A stretch of DNA of 64,000 nucleotides from Spirochaetaceae bacterium (lineage in GTDB: Bacteria > Spirochaetota > Spirochaetia > Treponematales > Treponemataceae): NCBI GenBank assembly GCA_017622135.1, contig JAGARR010000046.1:62001-126000 (forward strand), read 5' to 3'. The notes beneath the pieces were generated by a model. That model was not told the origin of the DNA. It saw only the letters and a list, made by a program, of their open reading frames with translations, and ran no database searches. The position numbers and the translations under genes were made by a program. Of the stretch, positions 50,959-61,300 are shown piece after piece; within the stretch, counting starts at the first letter, position 1, and each line of letters begins with the position of its first letter.

Positions 50959-51405
50959 ATGAGCTCCATGTTCGATAAATTGGGGGACATGCTGAACGAG
51001 TGCCTTGAGAAGGGCGAGATTCCCCAGAACCCACCGAAGAGAAAATATTACCGGGAAAATAATCTTGCTGGGGAAAACAGCTCCCCTGCCCAAGAGGGCG
51101 GCTTTGCGGCAGGAGAACCTGCAGCAGAGAAAGAACCCATCACTCTGCCACGGGATGTGGAACAAGCTCTGGGCCTTCTGGGATTTGGAGAAGCCACCCA
51201 GACCGGGCAGTTTACCGGGCAAACGGAAGCCTTCCTCCCAATTCCCAGCCTGAGCCAAGTGCGCGCCGCCTACGCCCAGCTTTTGAAGGAAGCACACCCG
51301 GACACGGCCCAGGAAGAAATCACCTCCGCCCAGGCAGCCCAGAGAATTGACCAGCTGACCAATGCCTTCAACAGGGTGCGGGAGTGGTACCGGGAGAGAG
51401 AGTGA
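50959..51405 (+). CDS. Protein with C-terminal J-like domain
   Basis: 148 aa from ATG 50959; 50968 is an alternative, and a frame back to 50884 includes the promoter. Residues 1-75 are polar and low in complexity. The C-terminal part, SLSQVRAAYAQLLKEAHPDTAQEE..AAQRIDQLTNAFNRVREWYRER, has the HPD tripeptide and helix pattern of J-domains, which stimulate DnaK-type chaperones. J-domain at the C-terminus is unusual but known. The partner is not in the window. Confidence 0.65.
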   Translation: MSSMFDKLGDMLNECLEKGEIPQNPPKRKYYRENNLAGENSSPAQEGGFAAGEPAAEKEPITLPRDVEQALGLLGFGEATQTGQFTGQTEAFLPIPSLSQVRAAYAQLLKEAHPDTAQEEITSAQAAQRIDQLTNAFNRVREWYRERE

Positions 51406-51547
51406 GCGCCAACTCCAAGTCCTAGGCTTCACTCATCGCCTACAATTTTATCCGCATAATCATCCCTGCTCTGCCACCACCCCTAAACATATTGCCTAAA
51501 AAGGTGTTGACATTTCACACATTTGAGAGCGGACTAGAGCGTATTTT

Positions 51548-51715
51548 TTAGGTGCCATAAACATTCTTTCTGTGTCCGATTTTCAAAATCGTTATACGTA
51601 TTTTATCATCATCAATTTCACAAAACGGTCACAAACCTGCCTCAGCAAAAACTTCTTCAGCAGAATAAGTTTTTTCTTTGCCACTGCGGATGTCTTGTAA
51701 AACTTTTTCTGAAAG
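51548..51715 (-). pseudogene. Degraded relBE-type toxin-antitoxin remnant
   Basis: Two fragments. 51715-51629 reads LSEKVLQDIRSGKEKTYSAEEVFAEAGL then stop, an antitoxin C-terminus, but it is preceded by an in-frame TAG (51718-51716). 51625-51548 reads FCEIDDDKIRITILKIGHRKNVYGT then stop, the C-terminal strand and helix of a RelE toxin. The toxin N-terminus and body are missing, so the pair is dead. AT-rich relative to its surroundings. The remainder of the 51406-51831 gap shows nothing else. Confidence 0.7.
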
Positions 51716-51734
51716 CTAGATATCTTCTAACCCT

Positions 51735-51764
51735 ATGTAATACACTGTATTCAACGTATTACAT
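51735..51764. promoter_or_regulatory. Inverted repeat, probable old relBE operator
   Basis: ATGTAATAC (51735-51743) and GTATTACAT (51756-51764), a perfect 9-bp inverted repeat with a 12-nt centre, directly upstream of the antitoxin remnant. Confidence 0.55.
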
Positions 51765-51831
51765 TGCCACACCCACTGGTTCAAGGGCTTGTTCCCACCC
51801 GGGAACTTTTCCTTGCCCCAGCCACCCACTA

Positions 51832-52974
51832 CTACTTCTGCTTATACCAATACCGATCAGCATACTTTTTCACCAATTTCGCATTTTCAGTAGGCTTTTT
51901 AGAATTCAGCTCAACTATCTCGTCATCAGCCTCCTTTGCTGCAACTGTTTCACTTTTGGTAACATACCATCCACTGGTATCCCCAAAGGTCACTCTGGTC
52001 AGCCCGCTGCACCCCCTAAACGCAGAATTGCCAATGTCCGTAAGCTGGGAGCCCTCCCCAAAGGTCACGCTGGTAAGACTGTCGCAGCCCTTAAACACCT
52101 CAGAGCCGATGCTGGTGAGGCCAGTGGTTTGGGACAGGTCTAGGCGAATCTTGGCTCCGGCAGACATTCCGTCAATCATGGATCTCAATTTCTTGACAGT
52201 GGAGCCGGTAATTTCACCTGTTACAACTACCCTGCATTCACCAGTTACCGCAGGAAATAGGCCGGAATCCACAACACCTGCAGGGATCTTCATGCTGCTC
52301 AACCCGCTGCAGCCCTTAAACGCACCACGGCCGATGCTGGTCACTGACTCAGGAATCTCCACACTGGTCAGCCCGCTGCACCCCCTAAACGCATAATCGC
52401 CGATGCTCTCAAGCTTGGAACTCTCCCCAAAGGTCACTCTGGTCAGCCCGCTGCAGCCATCAAACGCATTTTTTCCAATTGATTTAACGGTGGGGGGAAT
52501 GATGATTTCCTTGAGAGAGGAACAGTTGTTGAACATATTGTCTGGAATTCTTTCCAAGCGGTGGGGAAGCTTGATGTACTCCAAATTGGCACAGCCCTCG
52601 AAAGAACCTGGCATAAAATAGCAGTCAGAACCGGCAAATTCCACCTGCTCCACGGCTTCACAATAGGAAATTATGCTACTGGGAAAAACTGTTATGTCTT
52701 GGTGAAAAAGAAGGTTTCTTTTGCTGCGCAGCTCTTGATCTGGCGAGCATTCTGTAACAATGTGCCATTTTGTACTAGGACTGACAAAAATAATTTCTAG
52801 TACAAAATAGAAAATTAACAGAACAAGAAATATAAATAGTAAAAAAAAGAAAAAATTTAAAAAAGCAGGATTGTCTTTTAATGCTTCATCTCCCGTAAAA
52901 AACACAAGAATAATGAAACACAAGCCAACGGATGCAACTATTCCAAAAAGAAAATGTCTGTCTTTTTCTTCCAT
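51832..52974 (-). CDS. BspA-type LRR protein, membrane-anchored
   Basis: 380 aa. No lipobox; instead two N-terminal membrane helices (residues 7-27 and 38-64), so the LRR part is tethered to the inner membrane. From residue 95 follow LRR_5 repeats of about 23 residues with the pattern AFxGCSGLTSVxIPxxVTSIG, broken by the block GECRVVVTGEITGSTVKKLR..IRLDLSQTTGLTSIG shared with the two lipoprotein LRR genes upstream. BspA-type repeats mediate binding to host or microbial ligands. Last gene of the surface operon, 16 nt after the RipA-like gene. Confidence 0.85.
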   Translation of the reverse strand: MEEKDRHFLFGIVASVGLCFIILVFFTGDEALKDNPAFLNFFFFLLFIFLVLLIFYFVLEIIFVSPSTKWHIVTECSPDQELRSKRNLLFHQDITVFPSSIISYCEAVEQVEFAGSDCYFMPGSFEGCANLEYIKLPHRLERIPDNMFNNCSSLKEIIIPPTVKSIGKNAFDGCSGLTRVTFGESSKLESIGDYAFRGCSGLTSVEIPESVTSIGRGAFKGCSGLSSMKIPAGVVDSGLFPAVTGECRVVVTGEITGSTVKKLRSMIDGMSAGAKIRLDLSQTTGLTSIGSEVFKGCDSLTSVTFGEGSQLTDIGNSAFRGCSGLTRVTFGDTSGWYVTKSETVAAKEADDEIVELNSKKPTENAKLVKKYADRYWYKQK

Positions 52975-52990
52975 AAATTACCACTCCAAA

Positions 52991-53644
52991 CTACCACTCT
53001 GACTGGGACTTGCAAAGCCAGATGAGCATAAAAAGCGAAACGGCACTGAGCAGGAGGAAGGTTCCAATGCTTCCCAGTGCGACTTGCAGGGCATTGAGCT
53101 GTTCAAATTTCTTTTCCAGGGCCTTTCCCAGATGCACCATACATAAAACAGACCAACAAAGAATACCCACCAGTCCAACACCCCAGTTGACTGCGGACAC
53201 GGAATAGTGGGCGGGACAGGGGGAAAAGATATTGTCACTGCATTTGTCCTTTGCCAGCGGCTTTAGATTGCCGTGATAGGGAGCCTGTTCTGGAAGGTCC
53301 TTGGCAATGTCGCTGTTGTGCACCATCCAAGAAATAGAGGCTTCGTACCGCTCCTGCAGGAATTTTGACCCCTTGGCCATGAGCACCCACAGAATGGAGA
53401 ACACCATCCCCAGGTAGCTCAGGCCGGCGCCAGCCAGCTGCTGGAAGAAGGTGGAGCCAACGGAAGCACCGTCCTTGCATTCAGGAAAGAGCAACTTTAG
53501 GGCAAGGCCCCCGTAGCCTGCGGCAATGGCCAACATGAACGCCCCAAGGAACACCGACCGCTGCCACAGGTGATTGATCTCAAAGTCCCTCCCCTGCCAC
53601 AGCTCCTGATACAGCTCCCTTTCCGTCAACTCATCCTTCACCAT
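52991..53644 (-). CDS. RipA-like small membrane protein
   Basis: 217 aa from ATG 53644 (GGAGGTAGCGGT upstream). Cytosolic N-terminus ELYQELWQGRDFEINHLWQRSVFLGAFML, then four helices in two pairs (about 30-50, 75-95, 150-170, 190-212). The RDFE..HLWQRSVFL block resembles the RipA family of octameric inner-membrane proteins; I am only moderately sure. It is wedged between two BspA-type genes and shares their ribosome-binding leader, so it was probably recruited into the surface operon. Confidence 0.55.
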   Translation of the reverse strand: MVKDELTERELYQELWQGRDFEINHLWQRSVFLGAFMLAIAAGYGGLALKLLFPECKDGASVGSTFFQQLAGAGLSYLGMVFSILWVLMAKGSKFLQERYEASISWMVHNSDIAKDLPEQAPYHGNLKPLAKDKCSDNIFSPCPAHYSVSAVNWGVGLVGILCWSVLCMVHLGKALEKKFEQLNALQVALGSIGTFLLLSAVSLFMLIWLCKSQSEW

Positions 53645-53663
53645 ACCGCTACCTCCCCCACCA

Positions 53664-55868
53664 CTACTTCTTATATAAAGTGTCATTGACGTCGGCATAT
53701 CTCAACAATTCCGCATTGGCAACAGAATCCGTTAGAGTAACTTCAGTTTTAGTAAAATCTGCAGAAAAGTACCATCCATTGGTATCCTCAAAAGTCACGC
53801 TAGTAAGCTTACTGCATTCTCTAAACGCCTGAAAACCGATGGAGGTCACCGATGCCGGTATCTCCACACTGGTCAGGCCACTGCAACCCATAAACGCAGA
53901 ATAGCCTATAAAAGTCACACACGCAGGAATCTCCACACTGCTCAGCCCGCTACAGCCAGAAAACGCTTGCCCGCCGATGCTCTCAAGCAGGGAGTCCTCC
54001 CCAAAGATCACGCTGGTCAGCCCGCTGAGATTTATAAACGCACTCTCTCCGATACTGATCACCGACGCAGGGATTTCCACACTGGTCAGCCCGCTGCAGC
54101 CAGAAAACGCACTAGAGCCGATGCTGGTCACCGACGCAGGGATCTCCACGCTGGTAAGCCCGCTGCACCCCCTAAACGCATAATCGCCAATGCTGGTCAC
54201 ACCAGCAGGAATTACTAAGTCTCCTTGTACCAGATCTCCATTGATGTACAGATTCTCACAATAAGCCATGAGGGAATGATAATTATACACAAACCCCTCG
54301 CACCAGCGGGCAAGGTCCCCCTGGTAATATACGCTGGTAAGCCCAATGCACCTAGAAAACGCACCATCACCGATGCTGGTCACCGATGCAGGAATCTCCA
54401 CGCTGGTAAGCCCGCTGCACCCAGAAAACGCCTCATAGCCAATGCTGGTCACACCAGCAGGGATCTCCACGCTGGCAAGCCCGCTGCAATCATAAAACGC
54501 CCTACGGCCGATGCTGGTCACACCAGCAGGAATCTCCACGCTGGTAAGCCCAATGCACTCAGAAAACGCATCAGAGCCGATGCTGGTCACCGACGCAGGG
54601 ATCTCCACGCTGGTAAGCCCAATGCACCCATAAAACGCAGAACCGCCGATGCTGGTCACCGATGCAGGAATCTCCACGCTGGTAAGCCCAATGCATTCTC
54701 TAAACGCACCTGAGTCGATGCTGGTGAGGCCGGTGGTTTGGGACAGGTCAAGATGAATTTTAGCAGTTTCTCCTGCGGCAGTAAGTTTGTCTTTCAGGGT
54801 TCTGATGGTTGATGAGTTTATGCTGCCAGCAACCATGATATGATAGTCTCCAGCAACAGCGGTTAGGTCTAGGCTGGCTACAGTGCCAGAGCTGACCTTG
54901 ACACCCTGCCCCCATTGGGCATACAGGGTCTTGTTTTGCACAGTACCCGGCACAATCTCTGTTATAGGCACTCCGCTACATTCTGCATTGTCATACCAAC
55001 CCAGCAGACACCAGCCAGCCTTGTCCACCTCAAAGGCCGTGGGCAAGGCGATACTGGAGTGTCGGGTAAATTTCAAGGGGGCAGTAGCCCCAGAGGCAAG
55101 CCCTCCCCCATTCCACTGGTAGGTGATGGAGTACACCTCGTTCAAAGACTCAATTTCCCTGCTGGCCACACTGCGGCTTCCGTCAGCCACCCGCACCAGC
55201 TCCTCGTAGGTATTGACCAAGACTTCCTTCTCTGCGTCAGCATACAATTTTATCTTGAGAAAATATTGACCAACAGGAACACCAGCCTTTTGGTAGTGGA
55301 CAGTAGCTCCAGACAGCTGCAATTCCTCATCCTGGAAATTTTCTACCGGACTGTCCGTCATAACAGCATACAGCCCCCCGGTGGCCGCCACCACACCGCC
55401 ACCACTGGGAATGTCAAGACTCACCTCAACGGCACCACTTCCGCCAGCAGTACCGTAGTCGGTATACCCAAGGGGAAAGTGCAAGGTGTTTTGCCCCACG
55501 TTGACCACCACCTCCGCAAGGCTGGCGGCAAGTCTGGAGCTAGAGGCTTGTGCAGTGAGGGTAAATCGCCACACTCCCGGCTGCACCGCCACCGTGGCAC
55601 TGAGAAATTGGCTGTAGCTGCTCCAAGCCCCTAGGTCTTGCCGCTGGCCTCCTTCCCTGGTTCCTTCCAGAACAAAGTTGGTGAGGCCCGTTGTCTCCAC
55701 AGAAGGAAACACTGTCCGCCCCCCTTCCCCCAGCTGGAAAGCAAGGTAGGCTCCTGCCTCCTCTTGATCTGGCCCAGTTTCTTCAACAAGCCCCCGGCAG
55801 GAGCCCAAAAACAGCGCCAGTACCAGCAGGCTCCCTCCAACCACGCTCATGAATCTATTTCTTCTCAT
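53664..55868 (-). CDS. BspA-type LRR lipoprotein with one InlB-like repeat
   Basis: 734 aa. Lipobox LFLGSC (Cys24). N-terminal beta-rich region of about 240 residues, one Listeria-Bacteroides (InlB B) repeat (YSITYQWNGGG...TLYAQWGQ, about 250-320), the linker GDYHIMVAGSINSSTIRTLKDKL..IHLDLSQTTGLTSI, then about 13 LRR_5 repeats of 23 residues (xxFxGCSGLTSVEIPASVTSIG), interrupted once by VYYQGDLARWCEGF..LVQGDLVIPAG. Surface adhesin-like. SD GGGGGAGGTAGCGGT. The 69-bp DNA repeats are nearly identical. Confidence 0.88.
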   Translation of the reverse strand: MRRNRFMSVVGGSLLVLALFLGSCRGLVEETGPDQEEAGAYLAFQLGEGGRTVFPSVETTGLTNFVLEGTREGGQRQDLGAWSSYSQFLSATVAVQPGVWRFTLTAQASSSRLAASLAEVVVNVGQNTLHFPLGYTDYGTAGGSGAVEVSLDIPSGGGVVAATGGLYAVMTDSPVENFQDEELQLSGATVHYQKAGVPVGQYFLKIKLYADAEKEVLVNTYEELVRVADGSRSVASREIESLNEVYSITYQWNGGGLASGATAPLKFTRHSSIALPTAFEVDKAGWCLLGWYDNAECSGVPITEIVPGTVQNKTLYAQWGQGVKVSSGTVASLDLTAVAGDYHIMVAGSINSSTIRTLKDKLTAAGETAKIHLDLSQTTGLTSIDSGAFRECIGLTSVEIPASVTSIGGSAFYGCIGLTSVEIPASVTSIGSDAFSECIGLTSVEIPAGVTSIGRRAFYDCSGLASVEIPAGVTSIGYEAFSGCSGLTSVEIPASVTSIGDGAFSRCIGLTSVYYQGDLARWCEGFVYNYHSLMAYCENLYINGDLVQGDLVIPAGVTSIGDYAFRGCSGLTSVEIPASVTSIGSSAFSGCSGLTSVEIPASVISIGESAFINLSGLTSVIFGEDSLLESIGGQAFSGCSGLSSVEIPACVTFIGYSAFMGCSGLTSVEIPASVTSIGFQAFRECSKLTSVTFEDTNGWYFSADFTKTEVTLTDSVANAELLRYADVNDTLYKK
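53780..54725. repeat. 69-bp LRR-coding tandem repeats (first array)
   Basis: The phrase GGGATCTCCACGCTGGT-AAGCC and its close variants recur every 69 bp on the plus strand, reflecting the LRR_5 repeats of the 734-aa protein. High identity makes unequal recombination likely. Confidence 0.75.
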
Positions 55869-55887
55869 ACCGCTACCTCCCCCACCA

Positions 55888-58326
55888 CTACTTCTTATAC
55901 CAATAGTAATAAGTGTAGGTTCTTCTCACCAATACTTCATTGGTAGCAAGATCCGTAGGAGACGGGGTAACCGCCGTACCGCCATTCTTGTTTTCTGCAC
56001 CTGTTTCACTTGTGGTAACATACCATCCACTGGTATCCCCAAAAGTCACACTCGACAGGATTATGCATCCTTGAAACGCCCACTTGCCAATACTAGTCAC
56101 ACCTGCAGGAATCTCCACGCTGGTGAGCCCTCTGCAACCCTGAAACGCACTCCCGCCGATGTTCGTAAGCTGGGAGCCTGCCTCAAAGGTCACGCTGGTA
56201 AGCCCGCTGCACTCCACAAACGCAGAAGAGCCAATGCTGGTCACACCAGCAGGAATCTCCACGCTGGTGAGCCCTCTGCAGCCCTCAAACGCACTCCCGC
56301 CGATGTTCGTAAGCTGGGAGCCTGCCTCAAAGGTCACGCTGGTAAGCCCGCTGCACCCCACAAACGCAGAAGAGCCAATGCTGGTCACACCAGCAGGAAT
56401 TACCAAGTCTCCTTGTACTAGCTCCCCATTGATGTACAGATTCTCACAAAGAGCCATGAGGCTACCTCTACCTGCAAACCCCTCGCACCAGCGGGCAAGG
56501 TCTCCCTGGTAATATACGCTGGTCAGCCCTTTGCACCCCGCAAACGCATCATAACCAATACTGGTCAAACCAGCAGGAATCTCCACGCTAGTCAGCCCGC
56601 TGCAGCCCTGAAACGCACATGAGCCAATGCTCTCAAGCTGGGAGCCTGCCCCAAAGGTCACGCTGGTAAGCCCGCTGCAGCCACCAAACGCACTCTCGTC
56701 GATGCTGGTCACTGACGCAGGGATCTCCACACTGGTCAGCCCTTTGCACCCCCCAAACGCCAGCCCGTAGATGCTCTCAAGCTGGGATCCCTCCCCAAAG
56801 GTCACGCTGGCAAGCCCACTGCAGCCATGAAAAGCCCAAGAGCCAATGCTGGTCACACCTGCAGGAATCTCCACGCTGGTCAGCCCGCTGCTGCCCTCAA
56901 ACGCATATGAGCCAATGCTCTCAAGCTGGGAGCCCTCCCCAAAGGTCACGCTGGTAAGCCTGCTGCAGCCCCGAAACGCCTCAGAGCCGATGCTGGTCAC
57001 AGACGCTGGGATCTCCACACTGGTAAGCTCGCTGCTGCCCTCAAACGCAGATGAGCCAATGCTCTCAAGCTGGGAGCCTGCCCCAAAGGTCACGCTGGTA
57101 AGCCCGCTGCAGCCACCAAACGCCCCATTGCCGATGCTGGTCACACCAGCAGGGATCTCCACGCTGGTAAGCTCGCTGCAGCCCTCAAACGCCCCATTGT
57201 CGATGCTGGTGAGGCCGGTGGTTTGGGACAGGTCAAGGTGAATCTTGGCAGATGTTCCTGCAAAGGTCAGTTTTCTTTTCAAGGTGCTGATAGTTTCTGA
57301 AGTGACTGGCCCGGAAACAACAAGATCATAGTCTCCAGCCACGCTCCCAAAATCTATTACATCAATAGTCTCAGCTGTAAATGTCCCCCATTTGGCATAG
57401 TATACCTTGTTTTCGCAAGTTCCCCGAGGGAGGGAATAGACTGGGGAGCCTGTAAAGGCAGTGTCTGTATACCATCCGAAAAAACTCATCCCAGATTTCC
57501 GTACCTTAGACACCTTGGGCAGCTGAAACTCCATGCCTGAAGTAAATTTCTCTGGTGCCGTGTATCCTTCTACAAAGCTTCCGCCATCCAGCTCATAGGT
57601 GATGGTGTACATTGGGTTGATTGACTCTATGCTACGAGTAGCGGCACTCTTTTTGCCGGAGACAATCACCACCGACTCGGTGTGCATTCCTAAAAAAACA
57701 GTACACTCAGCATCCCCATAGAAGGAAAACTGAATCACATAGCTCCCCCCGGGCACACTATCCTTACTGTAGGTGACGGTGCTGCCGTCGCTAATCGCAA
57801 GGATGTCCTCAGGAAAACCGGCCAATGCCTCCCCGGCGATGGAATACAGGCCAGCCTTTACCACGGTAACGTTAGTGCCGGGAAAGGTCAGCTGTACCTC
57901 TAAAGCACCCGGCTCGGCACTCAGCTCTGCAATCTGTATGTCAAAGGAAAGATTGTTAGAGCCCACAACAATAATCTTGTTGTCCAAAGCACCCTTATAC
58001 TGTACTCCATGTTGAGAGGTAGCAGAAAGAGAAAAATCCCAGGTGCCGGCAACGATAGGTACCTTCGCCGTCTGCAAGGAGTCATAGTCAGCAAAGGTCT
58101 GGGTAATAGGTTCATGGTCTTCACTGGTGGCAGTGAAGACAAAATCTTTTAAGGCACTAACCTCGTCATAGGACTCCGGCAGGATGGTACGGCTGCCAGT
58201 TTTCCCCACCGCAAGGGTAACAAAGGCTCCCTCTGGCGGGGTGGATTCCTCCTTCACAAGGAAATTATTGCAGGAGGTGGCAGCAATGCTAATGGCCACA
58301 ATCAAAATAGAAATATATCGCCTCAT
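55888..58326 (-). CDS. BspA-type LRR lipoprotein with one InlB-like repeat
   Basis: 812 aa. Lipobox AATSC (Cys19) after MRRYISILIVAISIA. Beta-rich N-terminal part, one InlB-like repeat (YTITYELDGGSFVEGY...VYYAKWG), the shared GDYDLVVSGPVTSETISTLKRKL..LDLSQTTGLTSI linker, then about 16 LRR_5 repeats in which VEIPAGVTSIGxxAF units alternate with VTFGAGSQLESIGxxAF units. Same architecture as the 734-aa protein, with an unrelated N-terminus. AGGAG precedes the ATG. Confidence 0.88.
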   Translation of the reverse strand: MRRYISILIVAISIAATSCNNFLVKEESTPPEGAFVTLAVGKTGSRTILPESYDEVSALKDFVFTATSEDHEPITQTFADYDSLQTAKVPIVAGTWDFSLSATSQHGVQYKGALDNKIIVVGSNNLSFDIQIAELSAEPGALEVQLTFPGTNVTVVKAGLYSIAGEALAGFPEDILAISDGSTVTYSKDSVPGGSYVIQFSFYGDAECTVFLGMHTESVVIVSGKKSAATRSIESINPMYTITYELDGGSFVEGYTAPEKFTSGMEFQLPKVSKVRKSGMSFFGWYTDTAFTGSPVYSLPRGTCENKVYYAKWGTFTAETIDVIDFGSVAGDYDLVVSGPVTSETISTLKRKLTFAGTSAKIHLDLSQTTGLTSIDNGAFEGCSELTSVEIPAGVTSIGNGAFGGCSGLTSVTFGAGSQLESIGSSAFEGSSELTSVEIPASVTSIGSEAFRGCSRLTSVTFGEGSQLESIGSYAFEGSSGLTSVEIPAGVTSIGSWAFHGCSGLASVTFGEGSQLESIYGLAFGGCKGLTSVEIPASVTSIDESAFGGCSGLTSVTFGAGSQLESIGSCAFQGCSGLTSVEIPAGLTSIGYDAFAGCKGLTSVYYQGDLARWCEGFAGRGSLMALCENLYINGELVQGDLVIPAGVTSIGSSAFVGCSGLTSVTFEAGSQLTNIGGSAFEGCRGLTSVEIPAGVTSIGSSAFVECSGLTSVTFEAGSQLTNIGGSAFQGCRGLTSVEIPAGVTSIGKWAFQGCIILSSVTFGDTSGWYVTTSETGAENKNGGTAVTPSPTDLATNEVLVRRTYTYYYWYKK
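56040..57215. repeat. 69/72-bp LRR-coding tandem repeats (second array)
   Basis: Two alternating unit types, one with AGCTGGGAGCC..CCAAAGGTCACGCTGGT and one with AGGAATCTCCACGCTGGT, repeat across the LRR part of the 812-aa protein gene. Confidence 0.75.
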
Positions 58327-58336
58327 CTTATGTCTC

Positions 58337-61300
58337 CTATTTGGTTATTCGCAGGCTGGCAGACTTGTAGAGTCCTCCATCCTGAACCAGCAGGAACACC
58401 TCATAGGTTCCAGTCACCCAGCTGCTGGTGTCTAGCTCTAGCACCTTGCTGGTTTGTCCATTTTGTACCACTCCGTCCACCTTCCACTGGTAGCTGGTGT
58501 AGCCAGCGTCTGCCGTCAAGGTTACGGTGGTGCCGTCAGTATGCTGCCTTACCTGTATGTCGGACACAGGAGCCACCGTCACACTCACACCTGCCCCAGT
58601 CCACAGTGCCTTGTAGGTTCCCGGTCCGGTAAAGGTGGTGGGGAGCGTTCCACCACTGGTGTTCCAACCGGTGAAATGCCAGCCACTTTTGGTGGGAGCC
58701 ACTAGGCTCACGGGAGCACCATATCTTCCGGAAAGCATTCCGCCGCTCAAGGCGGTGGTGGTGCTTCCCCCGTCCAAATCTAGAGTCAAGTTAATAATCT
58801 TCCGGTCATAGAACACATCCACCACGGTGGAGCCATCTGGAGCTATGGTTTCCTGAGTTATTCCCTTTGCAGTAAAGCCAGTATAGCTTTTGGCTGCGGC
58901 AGCCGTGGTGGCATCGGTGGTACCTGTCTTTGCTTCCGTATCCCCAGAAACCAGCGTATACCCTTCCCCAGTCACATTTTGCTGATGGTGACGGACCGTG
59001 TACCTGGTGTTTGTGTTGGGAGTCCAAGTGGCCGTCAGGGTCACTTCCCCTGTTACCACATAGCCCGCAGTAGCAGTAACACCCTCCACCTGCCAGCCGG
59101 TGTGGGTGTAGCCCGTGGCCGTCAGGCGGGGCAGCCCTGCCGTTCCCAGGGTGGTGTTGTAGTCGTAGGGCTTGTCCTCCACCGTGCCGCCACGCTCGGT
59201 GCTGTATCTGACGGTGTACTTGACTGGTGTCCACTGTGCCGTCAGGCTCAAGGGTGCCGTCAGCTTGTGCCCCACCTCTATCTTGGTGCTGCCACTGTAC
59301 CAGCCCCCAAAGGTGTAGCCGTACTGGCTCAGCTGGGGCAAATCCTCGGCACTTAAAGCTGTGTTGTAGTCGTAGGTCTTGGCATCCGGCTTGCTGTCAT
59401 GGGCAGTGGTGTAGTTCACCGTGTACCGCTGTATCTTCCAAGTGGCTGTCAGGATCACATCATTTGTTACCACATAGTCCGCAGTAGCAGTCTTCCCCTC
59501 CACCTGCCAGCCGGTGTGGGTATAGCCCGTGGCCGTCAGGCGGGGCAGCCCTGCCGTTCCCAGGGTGGTGTTGTAGTCGTAGGGCTTGTCCTCCACCGTG
59601 CCGCCACGTTCGGTGCTGTATCTGACGGTGTACTTGACTGGTGTCCACTGTGCCGTCAGGCTCAAGGGTGCCGTCAGCTTGTGCCCCGCCTCTATCTTGG
59701 TGCTGCCACTGTACCAGCCCCCAAAGGTATAGCCGTACTGGCTCAGCTGGGGCAAATCCTCGGCACTCAAAGCTGTGTTGTAGTCGTAGGTCTTGGCTGC
59801 AGGCTTGCTGCCATGGGCAGTGGTGTAGTTCACCGTGTACCGCTGTATCTCCCAAGTGGCTGTCAGGGTCACATTCTCTGTTACCACATAGCCCGCAGTA
59901 GCAGTAACACCCTCCACCTGCCAGCCAGTGTGGGTGTAGCCCGTGGCTGTCAAACTGGGTAATCCTGCCGTTCCCAAGGTAGTATTATAATCGTAGGTCT
60001 TGACTGCTGGTGCACTACCATGCTCAGTATTGTAGCTGACGGTATACTTGACTGGTATCCACTGCGCTGTCAAGCTCAGGGGAGCTGTCAGGCGGTGGCC
60101 CTCGGTTATCTTGGTGTTGCCACTGTACCAGCCCCCAAAGGTGTAGCCGTACTGGCTCAACTGGGGCAAATCGCTGGCACTCAAAGCTGTGTTGTAGTCG
60201 TAGGTCTTGGCCGCTGGTGCACTGCCACGCTCGGTGCTGTAGCTGACGGTGTACTGGTGAATTTTCCACCGAGCCGTCAGGAATTCATCAGCTTGTACCT
60301 GGTAGCCAGATTCTATCTTGGTGCCACCACTGTACCAGCCATCAAAGTCGTACCCCTCCTTGGTGAGGATAGGCAGGTGATAGATGTTCAGCCGGGTGCC
60401 CTTGTACACCTTCTTGTCCTGAACAACTCCGCCACCATCACTGTTGTAGCTGATGGTGCACTGTTCCGCTATAGACACCAACTCCCATGTGTCAGATGTC
60501 ACGCTAAAATAATCTATCTCTCCCTCAGAAAGGTAAGATTGAAAATTCCCGTTTACAGGATAAGCTTGCTTCTCACTTTCATTTGGCTCACCAAAGGTCA
60601 TATACCCCAGTATGCCACTTCCACCAGTCTTCACCTCCACTGGCTCGGAGTCTCCCACTGCCACGGTATAGAACATCTCTGTGCTATCAGAGAGTGTACC
60701 TGTCACAGTGGCCCCGCTAAAGGCCATCAAATAGGGTTGATTATTGGGAAAAGTGGGGCTATAAATGGTGCTGCTGCCACCATGAGGCACGGAAAAGAAC
60801 TGGCTCTGACCGTCTGGATGTACTAAAAAGCCGTTAAGGGCTGCAGAATGGTTTCCCTCAGTACTTACCGCCGCCACCGTCAAGGGTACCTGACCTCGGA
60901 AAAACCGTAGTGGCACATAGTCCACCCACTCATTCCCTGTCTGGGCGTTGGTAATGCGTACCTTAATCTCTGTGTCCACATAGGGCTCCGTCAAATGACC
61001 ATAGGACACTTCTAGATCTATGGTTTTAGTGGCACCTGGAGCCAAGGTAGAGATAGGCACACCAGCAAGATCGTAGCTAGAGGTAATGCTTAGGTTTGGG
61101 TCATCATTTTCCACCACGCACACAGACATGGCACTCTTTACCTGGCTCACGTTGGTAATGGTGAGGGTCATGGGATAGCGTTTGTAACTGTTCCCATAGA
61201 GATAGCCATCAAGCTTTTCTTCTTGGGCTATGGAGCCGGTTATCTTGAGGATGTAGTCCCCGCTGTCCACCAGGGGGATGGTGCCCATAAAGTCTCCGCT

